Shown in pieces: positions 23,007-38,000 of a stretch of DNA of 64,000 nucleotides (position 1 is its first letter; every line of letters starts with the position of its first letter). The DNA is from Agrypnia vestita. Lineage: Eukaryota > Arthropoda > Insecta > Trichoptera > Phryganeidae. The DNA lies in the NCBI GenBank assembly GCA_016648135.1, contig JADDOH010000159.1, positions 1-64,000 on the forward strand. The letters are read 5' to 3'. A program made the translations under genes and the position numbers. Below the pieces are notes generated by a model. That model saw only the letters and a program-made list of their open reading frames with translations, had not been told where the DNA came from and did no database searches.

Positions 23007-26000
23007 GAGGATGCGAATAAGCTCCTTATTATTTTGTTTTTTACATATATTTTCCTATGGAGATTCTTATAAACCTGTCGTTATTATGCATGGAGTGCTC
23101 ACTGGATCTGAAAGTATGGTTTTAATTGCGAATCGAATACAAAAGGTACTGAATATTTAATTAAATCAATCGCGTCATTTTCGTGTATCATTTTTTTATT
23201 TTTTATTATTATTGAGGTCAGTTTAAAAATGTAATGTTTACGTAATCAACTGAAATAATCCTAATTTTAACTCCTGGTGACAAAACTTTATGATGGGAGT
23301 ATTTGTCTTAATTCCTCATTATGTATTCTGTACTCGATTTATCGAATGATTTTTATTTTCTCTTGAAATCTGTTAAAAGTCAATCTCCCTTCAGTACTTG
23401 CCTAAAGCGTAATTATATTTATACTATATTTCAGGCTCATCCTGGTACTGTTGTGTATAATATTGATAGGTTTGGTGGCTGGTCAAGCTTAGAGCCCATG
23501 TGGCATCAGGTCCAAGAAATGGGAAGGGACATAGCTAACATTTCCTCTCAACACCCAGATGGTATTCACTTACTTGGTAAGAAAAATACTTTACTAATTT
23601 TTCTGATTCCAAGGTAATCCTATATACCTAGTATCCATTTGGACCTGTATTTAAAATTGTTTAATAGTGGGTAAAAATAGAGGGGATTCAATTTAATTCG
23701 TGTTCACACACTAAACAGTACACCAAGTTGAGCATTGTCAGGATTGAACGTTAATTGAAATTTTGAATGAGTAGGCATCAGCTCCAGTTTGCAACTGCCT
23801 GTCCATATATTCAGTCAATTTGAGTGGAAGCTACTTGCGTGTGGTGAAAACCACCATTCAGTTTTGTGAAGTTGCATTGCTAGGTTTGGTGGCCATATCC
23901 GAAGAGCTTACAATTCTTTAATGATCTTCGCATACTTTCTCACTATTCTCACACATAATCTGAAATATTTTTCTTTGTAATGAGTAGTGAATGAAATGAA
24001 CACACAAATCATGATAAAAATCCTAGTACAATATTTTGTAATTGTGCATTGTTTTGAAATATTTGCCACATGTTGTTATTGAGTGGAATAGCGTGTTTCT
24101 CAATATTTCTAAATTTTCTTATAATTTTTCAATCTTGTCACTAAAACAAAGTGCTATCAGATTTTTACAGCCGCTTAGAATTGTAGAATTTTCTGGGTTA
24201 TTCTGCCGTACATCTCTGACCTCTCTGGGTGTTTTCTCAGACTCCATTTGTACATCATGGGAGCTGAGAATCTGTGACATTAGTTCTGACCCTGCAATGG
24301 AATCAGAAACGTCAGCCAAAGATGTCGGAATCACATGACAGAATAACCCAGAAAACTCTAGACAGAATATCACAAAAATCTTTACTTTAGCATGTTGTGA
24401 TTTTAATCATATGATATAAGAAATAAGTCATTCTAATTTTTGTCCCTTTGCACTATCCAATGAACTAAATATTATTTTGCATGCTGGCATATTCAATCAC
24501 AACAATCACTTATATTTAGTAATTTCTGCCAGAAGTAGGACTGACAGGGTATACCATGGTAGATATTATATCCTACTATCATAGCAGGATGGTAGAACTA
24601 TACATTTTTCATGCTACAATACAAGTACAATTTCATGATACAAGTCCTCAGTTCAGTGTTTCTCCTATAAAAATGGTTGGAATTGGATGGTATCTAAAAA
24701 AAATTGACCTGTGTGACAAAGGATGAATGTCCTAATTACTCATCCTCACAAATCTGAAATCCGTTCATCATAAATTAAATATCAGAGCATCGACTTATTT
24801 ACTCACATATTTCTTAAGTGATCGATGAGCTGTTGTTTTTAAGAAGACACATGAATATTTTTGTTTGTATCCATTTAACCCCATTACTTTTTATCTATAT
24901 ATATTTTTAATTGGATCATGTGAGTGAATGTTTATTACATTGCTGATAACTTCAGTAATACTTTTTGTTATTATTTTGTATTTTATGACCCAGATTACTA
25001 ATCCTAGAATGCTTGCTTGACAACACTGATCAAATGTTGTACTTTTCTCATATTCTTGTGTATACTGGTGATATTTTTTCTGATTCTGGACTTTTAAATT
25101 TACCAGGGTAAGTATTCCAGGCATCTGGCGTATTATGTATATGTTCTAGATACATAACATATTGATGGCTTCGTAACAAAAAAACCTAGCTACAAATTGT
25201 CCATTTTTCGGGAGAGGAAAACAAGTTTTTTATAAGATTGAAATGTAACAAACAAACCAAATTTTAACATATATATAAATAGATTTTCTTTTTTAAATAG
25301 AATTGAAAGATAGTATTTAGCTCATGAGACACATTTCCTACAACCATTGGTAAAAATCTTTATTTCATGGATGAAACCGTGAATTTTGAACAATTCTGCA
25401 TTCCCAACTAAAAAAAGAGGTTCCTTCCAAAACTCTATTTTTAATTATTTTCACTATCTGGTTATTTGTTATTATCATTCCAGAAATTTGTTCTGCAATG
25501 ATAATCTTATTCAAATTTTATTAATTTTATTCGGCTTTTATCAAGGAGAATGAATTATTAATGTTCAATGTAAGGTTTTACAAAAGATAAGTCAGAATAA
25601 TTTAAAAAATTGCTAACTTTGATGACCTGTTGACATTAATTTCACTATTCAAAATGAATAAGACTCTCCCGAAGTTTTTGCTACTTGCTATGAACAACAA
25701 TATATGTAATAATATTCCCTTAATTTTAATAAATAAATAATTATAAAACTTGAACTCAATAATATAATTTCCAGTTATTCCGTCTTAACATCCAAGTATT
25801 TCATTTTACTAACATCACAAAATGGGTTAAATGCATGTTAAATGGCTTCTGTGTTTTCTGACTTTTAAAATTTTTTTGCATTGTTGCAATATTGTTCATT
25901 TGTATTATATTCTGTGGAAAAATGTTTTTTTAATACTAAAACTTTGTAACATTACAATATCTACAATTAGCAACTAGTACTATCCTGGAATGGTCTTATT

Positions 26001-29000
26001 TATTACTGTGGTTATTTATTAGTATTTTAATGATAATTTTTGCATTAATTATAATGCATAAATCATAAAGATTGTACATAAAATAAAACATGATTTTATT
26101 TTATGTACAATCTTTAGCAGAACACAATGTTATTAATCGTTGTTTTTAAATTTATATATGATAATCAACTGTTTTTGAGTAACTGTTCTGTTTCAGGATA
26201 TTCTCAGGGTGGACTCATCAGTCGGGTAATACTTGAAACATTTACAAACCACACGGTGCACAACTTCATTTCACTCAGCTCTCCCCAAGGCGGTCAATAT
26301 GGAGGTATACCTTTCAACATATGCAGTCATTTTGTACAAAATTCCAATATAATATGCATACCTAATCTAGTAGAATAGAAGATTTTCAACATTTTCAAAA
26401 TGTTTAACTTTTTAATATCTTGAGCGATTAGACCTTTCATTTGTAGAGTTTCCAAATTCTTTTTAAGATAAGATCTAGCAAAAGCAATAAATCTCCAGGG
26501 AGTAATATCTATTTGGAGGCTTCAAAAAACATTAAACAATTCAGACAATTTTACTTTTGCTAAATATGTTGTCTTTATTTAACTAAGTATGAATTATTTT
26601 CCATTTAAGCAGTTTGGTTAAAAATAGCATATTTCATTATTAGGTCTATTTAAAGCATATTTAATTATTAGGTCTATTTAAAGCACAATCAAAAAAACTC
26701 TAATCTTTTAAAATAAAAATCTAATTTAATGACTTTTGAACAATGAAAAGGTTACTGATATCCCATCCAACACCAAATCAAGTGAGTTCTAAATATGTAA
26801 TTATAAAATCAAGTACAGAAAAACCCCATTAATTCAAATCTCGATCGATAATTTCAAATTCGCTATAATCCAAAAATTTTAAAACGCACAAGACCCAAAA
26901 TTTTAATTTCATAGTTGATTATCCCCGATAGTTTGAAATAATTTTAGAACCTTGCACCATAAATCAATGTATTTTAAATCAAAATTTGATTTTTTTTAAC
27001 TAGTTATAAAAAACTAATAACACGCGCAACTTTTTAACTGTGTGCTCTCGTGTGGGGGTTCTTTATGTACTTCGCAATACCTTGTCAAATCCACTTTATC
27101 TATAAATATAATGCCGAAGTCCTTCAAATTAGGAAATGCTATGCATGCCATTGTCAGTTTAAGTTTGTGCTAATATCTCTTACTTGAACGCGATTAAAAT
27201 TGTTTTTCACTTTTTAAATTCCTCTTTTATGTGTTAAAATGTTTAATTTTCTTTGCAATAAGTCATTTTGACTTATCATACTTGGCATATGTGTAGACGA
27301 CTTATTTCTAATAACTGTGAGTCAGAAAAAAGACGCAATGGAAAGTTAAAATGGAGTGAAGATTGAAGAAGCCTTTAATAAATTCAAATTAAAATTACAA
27401 TTTTAAATATTTTCAATTATAGACATCCAAGTATGACAAAATGGAAAAAAAAATTACTGGAAGCGAGAATGTCAATGTCGGGTATTTTTTTTTTTTTTAT
27501 TTCATTCGGTCATCCAACAGACAGACATTTTAATAATAGAAGTGTCACAATCTTTGTATAAGCACAATAAATAATGTGTTTTCGAAACGATTTCTTGAAA
27601 TATGCAGATTTCTCAAAATTAGCAGATTTTTTTCATGAGTTTTACAATTTTTGGCAGATCTCAATCGCATTGTGTTTTGTTGGTACCTAACCTGTATTTT
27701 GAAATCAACAAGGTTCTACTGTATTACAAAGTTGTGTTCACTGTAAATGATAATACGTTAAAACCTTGTTAATTCGAAATTCAATAGACCCTAAAAAACA
27801 TTTTGAATTATGCAGAACCCGTTAATTCGAAATTCAAGGTAAAAAAAAAAAATTGCGATGCAATTGCGAATTTTGCCAAAAATCGTAAAATTTGTGAAAA
27901 AAGACATTAATTTTATGTAAAACGTTTGTATTTTTGCATATTTCAAGAAATCATTTTGAAAATGCAATACAGTAAAACCTCAGTTTTACACCTCTCTAGA
28001 GAGCAGTAAAAAACGAAATAAAACTGAGCAAAACGTAAAAGTTAACAAATGAAAATTATATACAAAAATGGGCTTTCGATGAAAATAAAAAAAAAACTAA
28101 TGCTTTAATTTTCAAAAATGTTGCTAAAAAAAAAGGAAAATAACCCTATTTATGTAATCCGAGATATTCAGCCCAACCTCGATTTGGAGTCTTCTTTAGA
28201 ATGATACCACTCACAGAAAGTGCTCGCAGACATTAACCACTCTGTCAATATCTTTACATTTTTTTCAATCATCTTCTAATGGTCAATTGTACTTTTTGTC
28301 GCAATTTTTTTTGGTCAAATTGTAAAGAATACTAACTATTAAAACGGCTAACTGTCGTGTTTTTTGGTAAAAGTTTTTGGTTAAATTTAAATTACAGAAT
28401 TCAAATCATACTCCCAGAGGCGGGAAAGATGATTTAATTACGGCGAGCTCAGTTCGGCAGCATTGCTCTGCATACTTCAGGGTAATTGGTGGATTCACAA
28501 GATGGGTGTGGGAAGTTATTTTGCAAATGAAAACACTTTACTTTTTTGACAAGTATTTAAATAAAATCACATATATGGGGTATCGGGGTACATGGGACGT
28601 GTTATTAAAAATATATGAAATATGGTGTATGACAATATAAATATCACGTGTTAAGAGGTCAACACGACAATGCTGAACTTTCAGAATTGCTGTGTATAGC
28701 AAAACAAATATCGAATGTTTAGGAAATTATTATGACAAGGATGAATTTTCTATTAAACAATTATAGTTATCACTGAGGCATTCAACAAATCGTCTTCACC
28801 TTCAAGACATCATTCAGTACACAATTTATATTTTGGTCATCGTAAGAATGCTGCCTGAGAGCTTATATGTTAATTTTAAAAAGATGATAGAAATCAATAT
28901 TGGAGAACATTTGTTTATAATTGTACAGGAAATCTAAGATTGCAAAGTTGTTACTATATGAAGTTATTCAACCCTTTTTTTTATAATACATATAAGATGA

Positions 29001-32000
29001 GTTTAATTTATTTATTATTATTAATAATTATATTAATATATTATAAATATATATATATATATATATATATCTATATATAATATATATATCCGGAGAGCGT
29101 GCTTTGCAGGGTATCTAGGCACATGGTTCTCATAGGTTTTTTTTTGTACCTGAAGCCTTTTGTCTTTTGGATTTTCCGAGTTTGCTTTTGCTGGTCCACC
29201 GTAATAATGTCACAGGTTAATGTAGTGCCTGACAAGTAATGCAACGAGTGGTTGTTTGTTCCGCCGCGCCGGGAACCGGAAGAAACTCAATCTCGAGATA
29301 TTTCTGCAATCCCAAACTTTTTTATGTTTTAATCACAGATGGGTTTTGGCTAGAGGCTGTTTGCACGGTCTTAACACTGTATTTTTACAAGATGACTTGT
29401 TCCGTATAGGATTTGAGGAAATCCAGATTTTATTGACACCCCTAATAACAGTCTTTGTTTCTGTATTGAACAAAGTGGTTCTTCCAGCCGGATTGCCGAT
29501 TTCATCTTTAAATTGTCAACCCGCGGTCTCGATCGGGGCTACGATCAGGGACGCTGCGGGAGGAGGATGCAACCAGCAGGCAAGAAGGCTCGGACTCATC
29601 GGACAATTCACTTTCCGAAGCCGAGCACGATTCCCAGCTTGGAAATCGCGAATCAACCATCAAGGCAATGGCGGAAACCATTTGCCAGATGAAGGCGACC
29701 CAGTTTTGGAATTAGATGAAAATTCAGTTTCTCGAAAAACGGCGGTCCGCATTCTGTACAAGGATGACAGACGGGGGTCTAGACTCAAGGACGTCCTGGC
29801 AGAGAGTGGGGTGGCGGAAGGGGGCATTTTCCACGTCCTTTCTATTGAAAAGAAGGGGTCGACGCATGCGCAGTCGAAGGAAAAACTTCCAATTGGATTG
29901 TTTGAAACTACGGCGTTCTTATTGGCCAGTTTGAAGAGGAAAGCCTTGGCATTGGTTTAAAAGGGAGAATAATGCAGTTTGCGACATTACCTACAAATTA
30001 TAATGGGGGGGAAATTCAAATTCGTCATGGTATTTATAAAATAACACGACATAACGTAATATCAAACATATTTTTTACAAAGTAAATAGTAACTGATAAA
30101 TGGTATAATAATACAAAGAAAATAATAACTGATGAATGATATAATAATACAATGTAAATAATAACTGATAAATGAAAAAGAGAAGGAAGAGGCCTATATC
30201 CAGCAGAGGAGAGACGAAGGCTAATGAAGAAGAAGAAGATAAACGATTTTACCCACGCAGAACGGCGCGACAGCCGTTGCGATTTTCGTGAATAGCCGAT
30301 GGTAAAAGGAGTACAACTACTAAAAAGGGTCATTAGTTAAATGTTGAAAATATTTACATTCAGTAAAATTGCTCCTTTTTACATTACTTCATTACTAACT
30401 CAATATGTACTCGCTTGAGCCAGAACCCAAACACCAATTGCCCTGTTGAAAATCAAAATTCATCTATTGCTGATGTGTTAAATTTTTGGAAAGAAAAAAG
30501 GAAATTTCGCTCGCAAATTTCAATGATTGTAGAGTTGAATTTTCTTAATATTTTGGTGTAAAACTTGGGGAAATTAAAATATTCTTCGGTGTAAATTGCG
30601 CGAAATATTTGTATGGGAATGTATGAAGATGAAACAGGACTTTGACTACTCGGTGTAAATAGCAGAAAAACTTGAAAACAAGGAAAGTAAAACAGAAGTT
30701 TTACTGTATTTTTATGCTAATACAAAAATCACGACATTTCTATTAATAAAGTACCTGATATTGACATATTTGTTCTTCTCACTTGTGGAAAAAATTGAAA
30801 TATTTTTTTAAATTTTGTTTAATTTCAAAAAAAAATCGAATTATATGAACTAAAATGTATTGAATTTTAGTACAAGGGGCCAAAAATTATTTTGTATTAC
30901 TAATTACCGGGGTTTTCGAATTATCGGGGTTAATTTACTATGAAATTAACATTTTGGGATTTGTGGATTTAAAAAATTTCGAATTATGGCGAATTTCCAA
31001 TTGTCAAGGTTTGAATTAATGGGTTTTAACTCTCTAAGCAGTGTAAAAAATGCTTGTGTACCTCATTCCATTTAAGAAAGACAATGTGTGTAGTATGCAT
31101 GGCTTACACATACTAATTTGATTGTCTTTCTTAAATCTACATACTGTTGAAAGAGGTCTACATACTGTTTTTGCTTTTGTCAAAAAAATAATCATCAGAC
31201 CCCTCATTCACTGGTGTAGTAGTTATTTTTTTTAATGTTTCAATATTAAATCGGTAGAGTAAATTTAATTAGTGATGTTTTCTGGCATATTTATTGTTTT
31301 TTATACGGTTTATTGTATAAAATATTTGTGTGATAATTTTCCAATTTGAATGTCTATCGTTCCTGCTTTTAGCGATTTCAATTTTTCAAAACAGATTTTC
31401 AATTTTTTTTAAAAACAGATACTACCCTTGCAAGATATTTTTTTATAATATATTTTGTTTGGGTGACAATTTGAATATCTTATATTCAACCAATTTACTT
31501 TATGTCCTCTTATGGATATCATGTTATTTTAAGTGCCTTGTATGTATTTGTTAACAAGAAATCACTTCCTTTCATTAAACCAAAATCAGCTAAAACTAAT
31601 AAAAGCAATATTAATTTAAGCTGATTTTGTTAGGTTGATGAAATCTTCAGGTCTTTAAATATGGTCTCTTTTTTTTGGTTGTGACAATATCCTGAAGTCA
31701 GCATCATTAGCTAGTTAAGTAGTCAGCTTAATATTTTTGTTCTCACCTGCGCTTGAATCAGAATTCATTGTAATGTGTAAACAACTTGAGGCATTTTATT
31801 ATTATTTCTATAATATTTTTATCTTTATTTATTATTTTTCAAATGTCTTACCAAACAAGATGAAATTTCTCGGAAGCCCTGCAATCTTCCTGTTTCGACC
31901 CATACATGCAATCTTTACTGTTATGAAAATAAAGATTTACAAAATCGTACATGAACATGCTACTTTTTTAATACACCACTAAACAGGTCAGTTTGGGAAA

Positions 32001-35000
32001 AGCTAGAACCTTTTTAAAACCAAAAATGTATGCCATTTAAATGATTTTTTTGGATGCTATTAATAATTTATCTTATTCTTTTTGAATCTCAACGAGTTTT
32101 TTGGTTTTCAGATTTCGAAGAGTCTAACTAGCATGTCGCACCTCTAGAACAAGACCACCACAATCTAAAATGTCACATTCTCAGTAAATCATATTTGAAG
32201 TTTTCAACATTTTTTATTTATTTGTCTCAACATTATTCATAACCAAACCATCAGGCTAGTGTATACATAATAGGGTGCTTCAAAAATGTATGAAATTTTT
32301 TAGTTAATTTTTTTCAGGCATATTTTCATACGTCTAAAAACTTACTCGGTATTTTTTTCAGATTTTATAAAAGTCTTTTAGGAATCGTTACCAGCTGTGT
32401 AAGTGTAGGACTTAACTAAAAAATAGTTGGTATTTAAACTATAAAAATGTATTTATTCATTTTTCTATGAAAATTGAATTAAGCTTAAGATTAAATAAAT
32501 TAAATAATTACATGAAACATTTAAAAAATAAATATAATTAAAAGGAATAATAATTATTCAAGATGACGTCAACGTTAATTTTTTTGAGTCAGAAAATTTT
32601 CATCAATAATCTTTATCCGCCATGAGTAAATATTGCTTCTGCTCTTCTTCAGTGGAGTGAAAACAATTATCTTCCTCTTGATGACTCTTCCATGAGCAGT
32701 GCTCCCCTCTCTGCCATATCTTTTACAACTTTCTTAGAATTTACAAAAGTCTTAGCTTTATTGTAGTCATCATCATCTTTCCAAAAAATTAAACGAAAAA
32801 GTGACTGTGTTGAGAAAATTCAATATATGATTTGTAACAAAATCCAAGTTTTTAACCACAAAGATAACATTTTTGAGGTTTGCTCGCTTTGGAGAACCTT
32901 CCAATCCTTGATTTTCGAGGGCAGTGACCATTCTCCGTTTAGTTCCCAAGGAAACTTCATCATCGAAGTATGCAAGTGCAACAAGCTCTTAGGGCAGATA
33001 CCAAAGATGTTATTTTCAGAGATGTTTTTAACTTACTTCACTTGTAAAGGCCATTATATGGGACAATCGTAAATTCAGTCTAAGAATAAAAGATACTTAT
33101 TCCTCGAAAACTAGTTGCGATACTAACACATTTAAATACCCTTCCTAGGGAATTGGGAGAGGGATGGGTTCAACCTATCCATGGCTTATTGATTGATTAA
33201 AGCATTGCAATCATGGCCCTAAACAGCTCATATTTTCAACGGTAAATTAATTTAAATAAAAAATTTAAAAATAGTTTTTTATTTTTTTGACTATTGATAG
33301 CATATGAAAGTGTGCCCCGATAAAAAAGGATTAATTTTTTGAAGCACCAAATACATACTATATGCTTTTTGAATGTATTATTTATAGCCATATTGAAATC
33401 TTGGCCAGTGTTGTTTCAGATATTTTGAAACTATTTGATATTGTAATACAGGAATAATTCATACAAATTATAAATAGTAGTAGCTAGAATCGAGAATATG
33501 GAAGTCTTACATTATCATAAATACTGACCAGGCAGTTAATTTGGCACTCACAGGTAAAAACTAGCATTTTTCAGTTTGTGGTGGTGTTGTCCTAGGAGTG
33601 TGATGTCTTTAGGTGGTGGTTTTAATTGAAAATTAAAAACGAAAGTAAAATATTTATACAATATTACATTTTTTTGTTTTCTGGTTTCAACCTTTCAATT
33701 TCAAATTTTATAGCACGTATGATATGTGTTTGTTATATTTTCAGCTGCGTTCCTGCACTTATTTTTTCCGGGATTGGTGCGAGAAACAGCCTTTGAATTA
33801 TTTTACTCTCGAGTTGGACAGCACACTGCTGTAGGAAACTACTGGAATGATCCTAGACATCAAAAACTATTTTATGACTACAGTGTGTTCTTACCTTATG
33901 TGAATAATGTGATAAGGTATTGAAATAATTCATAAATAAATACTACACCTTAAACGTAAATTTATATTATATTTGACACATTTTTGTTATGTTTAAATAA
34001 ATAATTTGCATTGCGTGTCCCTAATATAAAATAAAATCTGCGTCAAATATTCATTCTTTATTTAAATACAATATTTATGTTAGGGAATTTTGCAATCCCT
34101 CTTATAAATGTTTAAAAAATACTTTCTTATGTGCAAACCAATGAATAGGTCCAATGGATTAAATTTCCACACCCGTAATATCTGCAAGTGGAATAATCCG
34201 AGAATATGGTCCTGTTGTTCATACAGGTTCATTGTTCACACATACATACATACGTAATGAAAATAAGTATTTCACTATATAATTTAATGTCCTCTTAATT
34301 TAATCTAACTAAAATAATCGTAATCTAAATTAAACAAACCAAACCTGATAACCTAACCTAACCAAACCTCATATATTGCCTATGAAATGTCAAAATAGGC
34401 AGTGCATTTTTCGAAACTTTAAAGTGTAATATCTTATTTAATACTTACTTTTTAAACGTAAATTATCTTTCATTTTGTTATTAGCACATTCAATAATATA
34501 GTGAAATAATCATTTTCGTTGTATATGCAATGGGACCAATATCTTGGATTTAGACCTGCAAGTCACTAGCGGCATTAGTACTTTGAAATCTGCTGTACTC
34601 TCACAATTATTATCATTTTATTCAAACGTTAATACATCTTTATATTCTATCAGATAAATATTCAATTTAAGAATGTTCTTAGGTTTTCACGGCCACTCAG
34701 AATCTTTTGGTTTGTGTCTTATGGCGTATTACGCTATGTTTTTACTACTTTTCGTTTTTACAGCCGACGTTTCAGATCCCATTGCAAGGTCCATCATCAG
34801 GGCTGATGTATTATTGTGAGTCTTGGTGTTGTGGTTAAGTATTGGCTTACAATACCGTGTCGAAAGCAGTGTGAGAACGTTGTCAGTGTTGTGTTTATTA
34901 TTGACTAGCAAAACCACGTCGTAAGCTCAGTATTTCTGTGTTTATGGGTTACGTGGCAATACCGTGTCGGATTCATGTGTTGTCTTGTGTTGTGTGTATG

Positions 35001-38000
35001 TTTCATCTCTTATCCAATCACTATCTCTGCGGAAACTGCAACTGAGATTGAAGTGCCGGATACCACGATGTTTTTAATTTTGATCAATTTGAGACCATCA
35101 TCTCTATTAATACATATTTATCGGGTGCTTGTAGATTTCGAATGCTTCCTTGATAAGACGCGTATTGTGACTCTTAGGCTTTCCAAGGATTTTCAGTTCG
35201 AATGCAAATGATGGCCGGTATCCATAAAATGTTCAACCAGTGCTGATTTTCCTGGATGACGGAGTTTGCATACCTGTTTGTGCTCATCAACGCTTTTGGA
35301 AATTGTATGCGCCGTTTGCCCTATTTATACTTTATCGCAGTCTTGACAGTCGAGTCTATACACCCCGTCTGTTTCTAAACGATCTCTATCCTTCGCTGAT
35401 CTCAAGAAGTCCTTAATTTTTTAGTTGGTTCCAAAAACTTTCTTGAGAGCTCTAGCAATTCTGTCCGTAACGCTTTGAACAAAAAGTAGAAAGGCAATTC
35501 CTTTGCACTCAGGTTCTGTACGTTTTTCGGGGTGATCAGATTTCACTCTTATGATGTGCTGTAAATGTCGCTTTTGGTAACCATTGCCTTCCAGTGCGTC
35601 GCTGAGTGTTGTAATCTCTTCCTGTAGAAATTTGTTTCGGTATATCCTTTTTGCCCTCGTGTCCAAATTGTTTATAAGACTTCTTTTTTGTGCTGGATGA
35701 TGGTGGGAATTTGCATGTAAATATTCAATTTCATTTGTTTACATGTACTGATTGCATCCGCCTGCAGGTCACATAATTTTACACTGTTTTCATAACATTG
35801 GATAGATTGTTAATACAGCTGAACTAGTCGAAAATAGTAATGAGAAAATTTAAATGTTAAACAACAGAAAGAAAGAAAATGTAATTTATTATACAGTAGA
35901 ACCTCGTCAATTCGAAATTCAAGGGACCCAAAATAAACATTCAGAATTACGTGAAATAGTGATGCGATTGTAAAATTTGCAAAGAATCGTTAAACTCACG
36001 AAAAGAATCATTAATTTTGTGCAAAACGTATGTTTTTTGTGTTTTTTGCATATTTTGAGAAATCATTTGCTTTTTCATTGCGAAAAAAATCTAATTATTT
36101 TTTCCAATACATCGTTTTTGAATGGCAATAATCGAAAAATTTTAGAGTTATCTTTAAATTTTTGGAAGGCTTCTTTAATATTCACTTTATTTTAATTTTC
36201 GATTCCATTTTTTTTCCTGCTCAGACAAAAAGCATAATAGTTTTTATATATCATCATCATCATCATTCTTGGCACTACAACCCTTGGTGGATGTTGGCCT
36301 CCTCAATAATTTTCCTCCATTCATCTCGGTCTAATGCCAGCTCTATCTCCAGTCTCAGTTTTTATATATACAATCGTTTATAAATATGTGAAAATAATCT
36401 GTGCATTTCAAGGCAACCAACTGAAGCACGCACAGGGTTCCCCAATTTTAGGGATTGCAACATAATATATGTAGAAAAGGAAGATTTTGCGAGGAACCGT
36501 GAAGAATATAAAGAACATTCCACACGGTTGGGCGTAATCAAAAAGGCTTGCCCATTGTTACTTTTTATAACTTATTAAATAAAACAATTTCTTGTTTGTG
36601 TGAATTATGTGATTTAAAACTTTAATTTATGGAGTAAGGATCTAAAAAATAATTTTGCATTTTTAATTACTGGAGTTTTCGGTTATCGGTGTTAATCAAC
36701 CATAAAATTAACATTTTAGGTCTGGTGTGTTTCAAAAATTTCAAATTTTAACAATTTTCAAATTATTGTTGTTTTACTGTATAAAATAATATATTTTTTA
36801 TCTCTGAATTGGGTTAGTGACATTTAGGTTAAAATATTTTATAATAAGGTTAGTAAATCCATGCAATTTACAAATATGTAGGTGCATATTCTCTACTTTA
36901 AGTCATAATTCGGATTGAGTTGTGAATTGAAGAGTATAAACTGTTCCAAAGTATGTCTATTCTTTACTAGTGCAAATAACGCCTATTTACTTTTTTTTAC
37001 TTGTAAATTTACTTAAATGTACTTAAATAGTTTTTTTAATTCAGAAGTGTTCTATGTACTTGAGTTTTATTTTTATAAATTTGATAATTGCAATGCATTT
37101 CTAGATCTGAAAAATCTGATCAGTTTAAAGAAGGTTTATTGAAACTGAAAAATATGATATTAATCGGAGGACCAGATGACCAAGTGATCACTCCATGGCA
37201 AAGCAGGTAACAGCTTTTTATCTTTTTCAAACTCTCACTTTATAAAATATCTTTCCAAGCTGGTTAAACTTTTGTCACTCGTCTTTCGAAACTCAAATAA
37301 TAAAAATATTTGTTGGCCGGATAATAATAAATTAATTATTAGTCAATTAAATTTATTTGGTAATAAGAACCATGATGAGGGTGATTCAGGTTTTTTTATA
37401 CATCAGTTTAATGCAAATTTAGATCCCCTGGCTAATAATTTATTTATTTACAAAACATATAAGGGATAGTCAAAAATTATGTACACTTTTTATCCTACAA
37501 TTTATTGACACAAAGGTAGGGGTTCAACATGTACATTATTTTTCTACAAAGTCACCTCCCTTGTCAATGCACTTGGTCCTGCATTCCACAAACTTACATA
37601 TTACTTCCAATAAGAACTTCAGTTGGTCGCCACTTTTGCACTGCTTCTTGCACATCTAAATCTGTGGGAAAAACATCCTCGCAAACCATCCTGCAGCGGC
37701 CCAACGAAATAAAATAGAAAGAGCAAGATCTCGGTTGTAGAGAGGGTGTTCCAATACATCAAAATTCGAGTTGTTGTTTATGTGAGTGGTGTGGCGAACA
37801 TGGGTCTCCCGCTGGGAGATGTTAGGAAAACCAGCTGCCGGGGAGAGCTGAAAGAGTTATCTGTATGACGCTCTCCTGTGGTTTGTTGTGACCTGGACAG
37901 AGTGAATTTTCTACTGGTCCGTGGTCGCGGCAGTGGGACCAAAACATATTGTGACGTCCTTTCTCTCCTTCTGGGAGTGGCTGTGAATACCTATGGTTGC

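Larger units (their letters stand above)
27970..30706. mobile_element. Nested TA-flanked element, second family
   Basis: TA|CAGTAAAACCTCAGTTTTAC at the left and, complemented, CAGTAAAACTTCTGTTTTAC at the right, also flanked by TA. It is about 2.74 kb. It contains a (TA)n tract (29048-29090), a coding-like GC-rich stretch (29512-29960) and a LINE tail scrap (30180). No catalytic transposase motif was identified by eye. Confidence 0.7.
27756..31030. mobile_element. Pogo-like element, copy 2, interrupted by a second element
   Basis: The left part (27756-27967) begins CGTTAAAACCTTGTTAATTC, with repeated AATTCGAAATTC. The right part (30709-31030) ends GAATTAATGGGTTTTAAC. Removing the nested element at 27970-30706 joins ATTTCAAGAAATCATTTTGA to TTATGCTAATACAAAAATCA, which matches the uninterrupted order in copy 1 (minus strand of about 27530-27610). 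Confidence 0.7.

Noticed and set aside
34340..34370. CTAACCTAACC, like the insect telomeric CCTAA repeat
   Set aside because: Only two units, not a telomeric tract.
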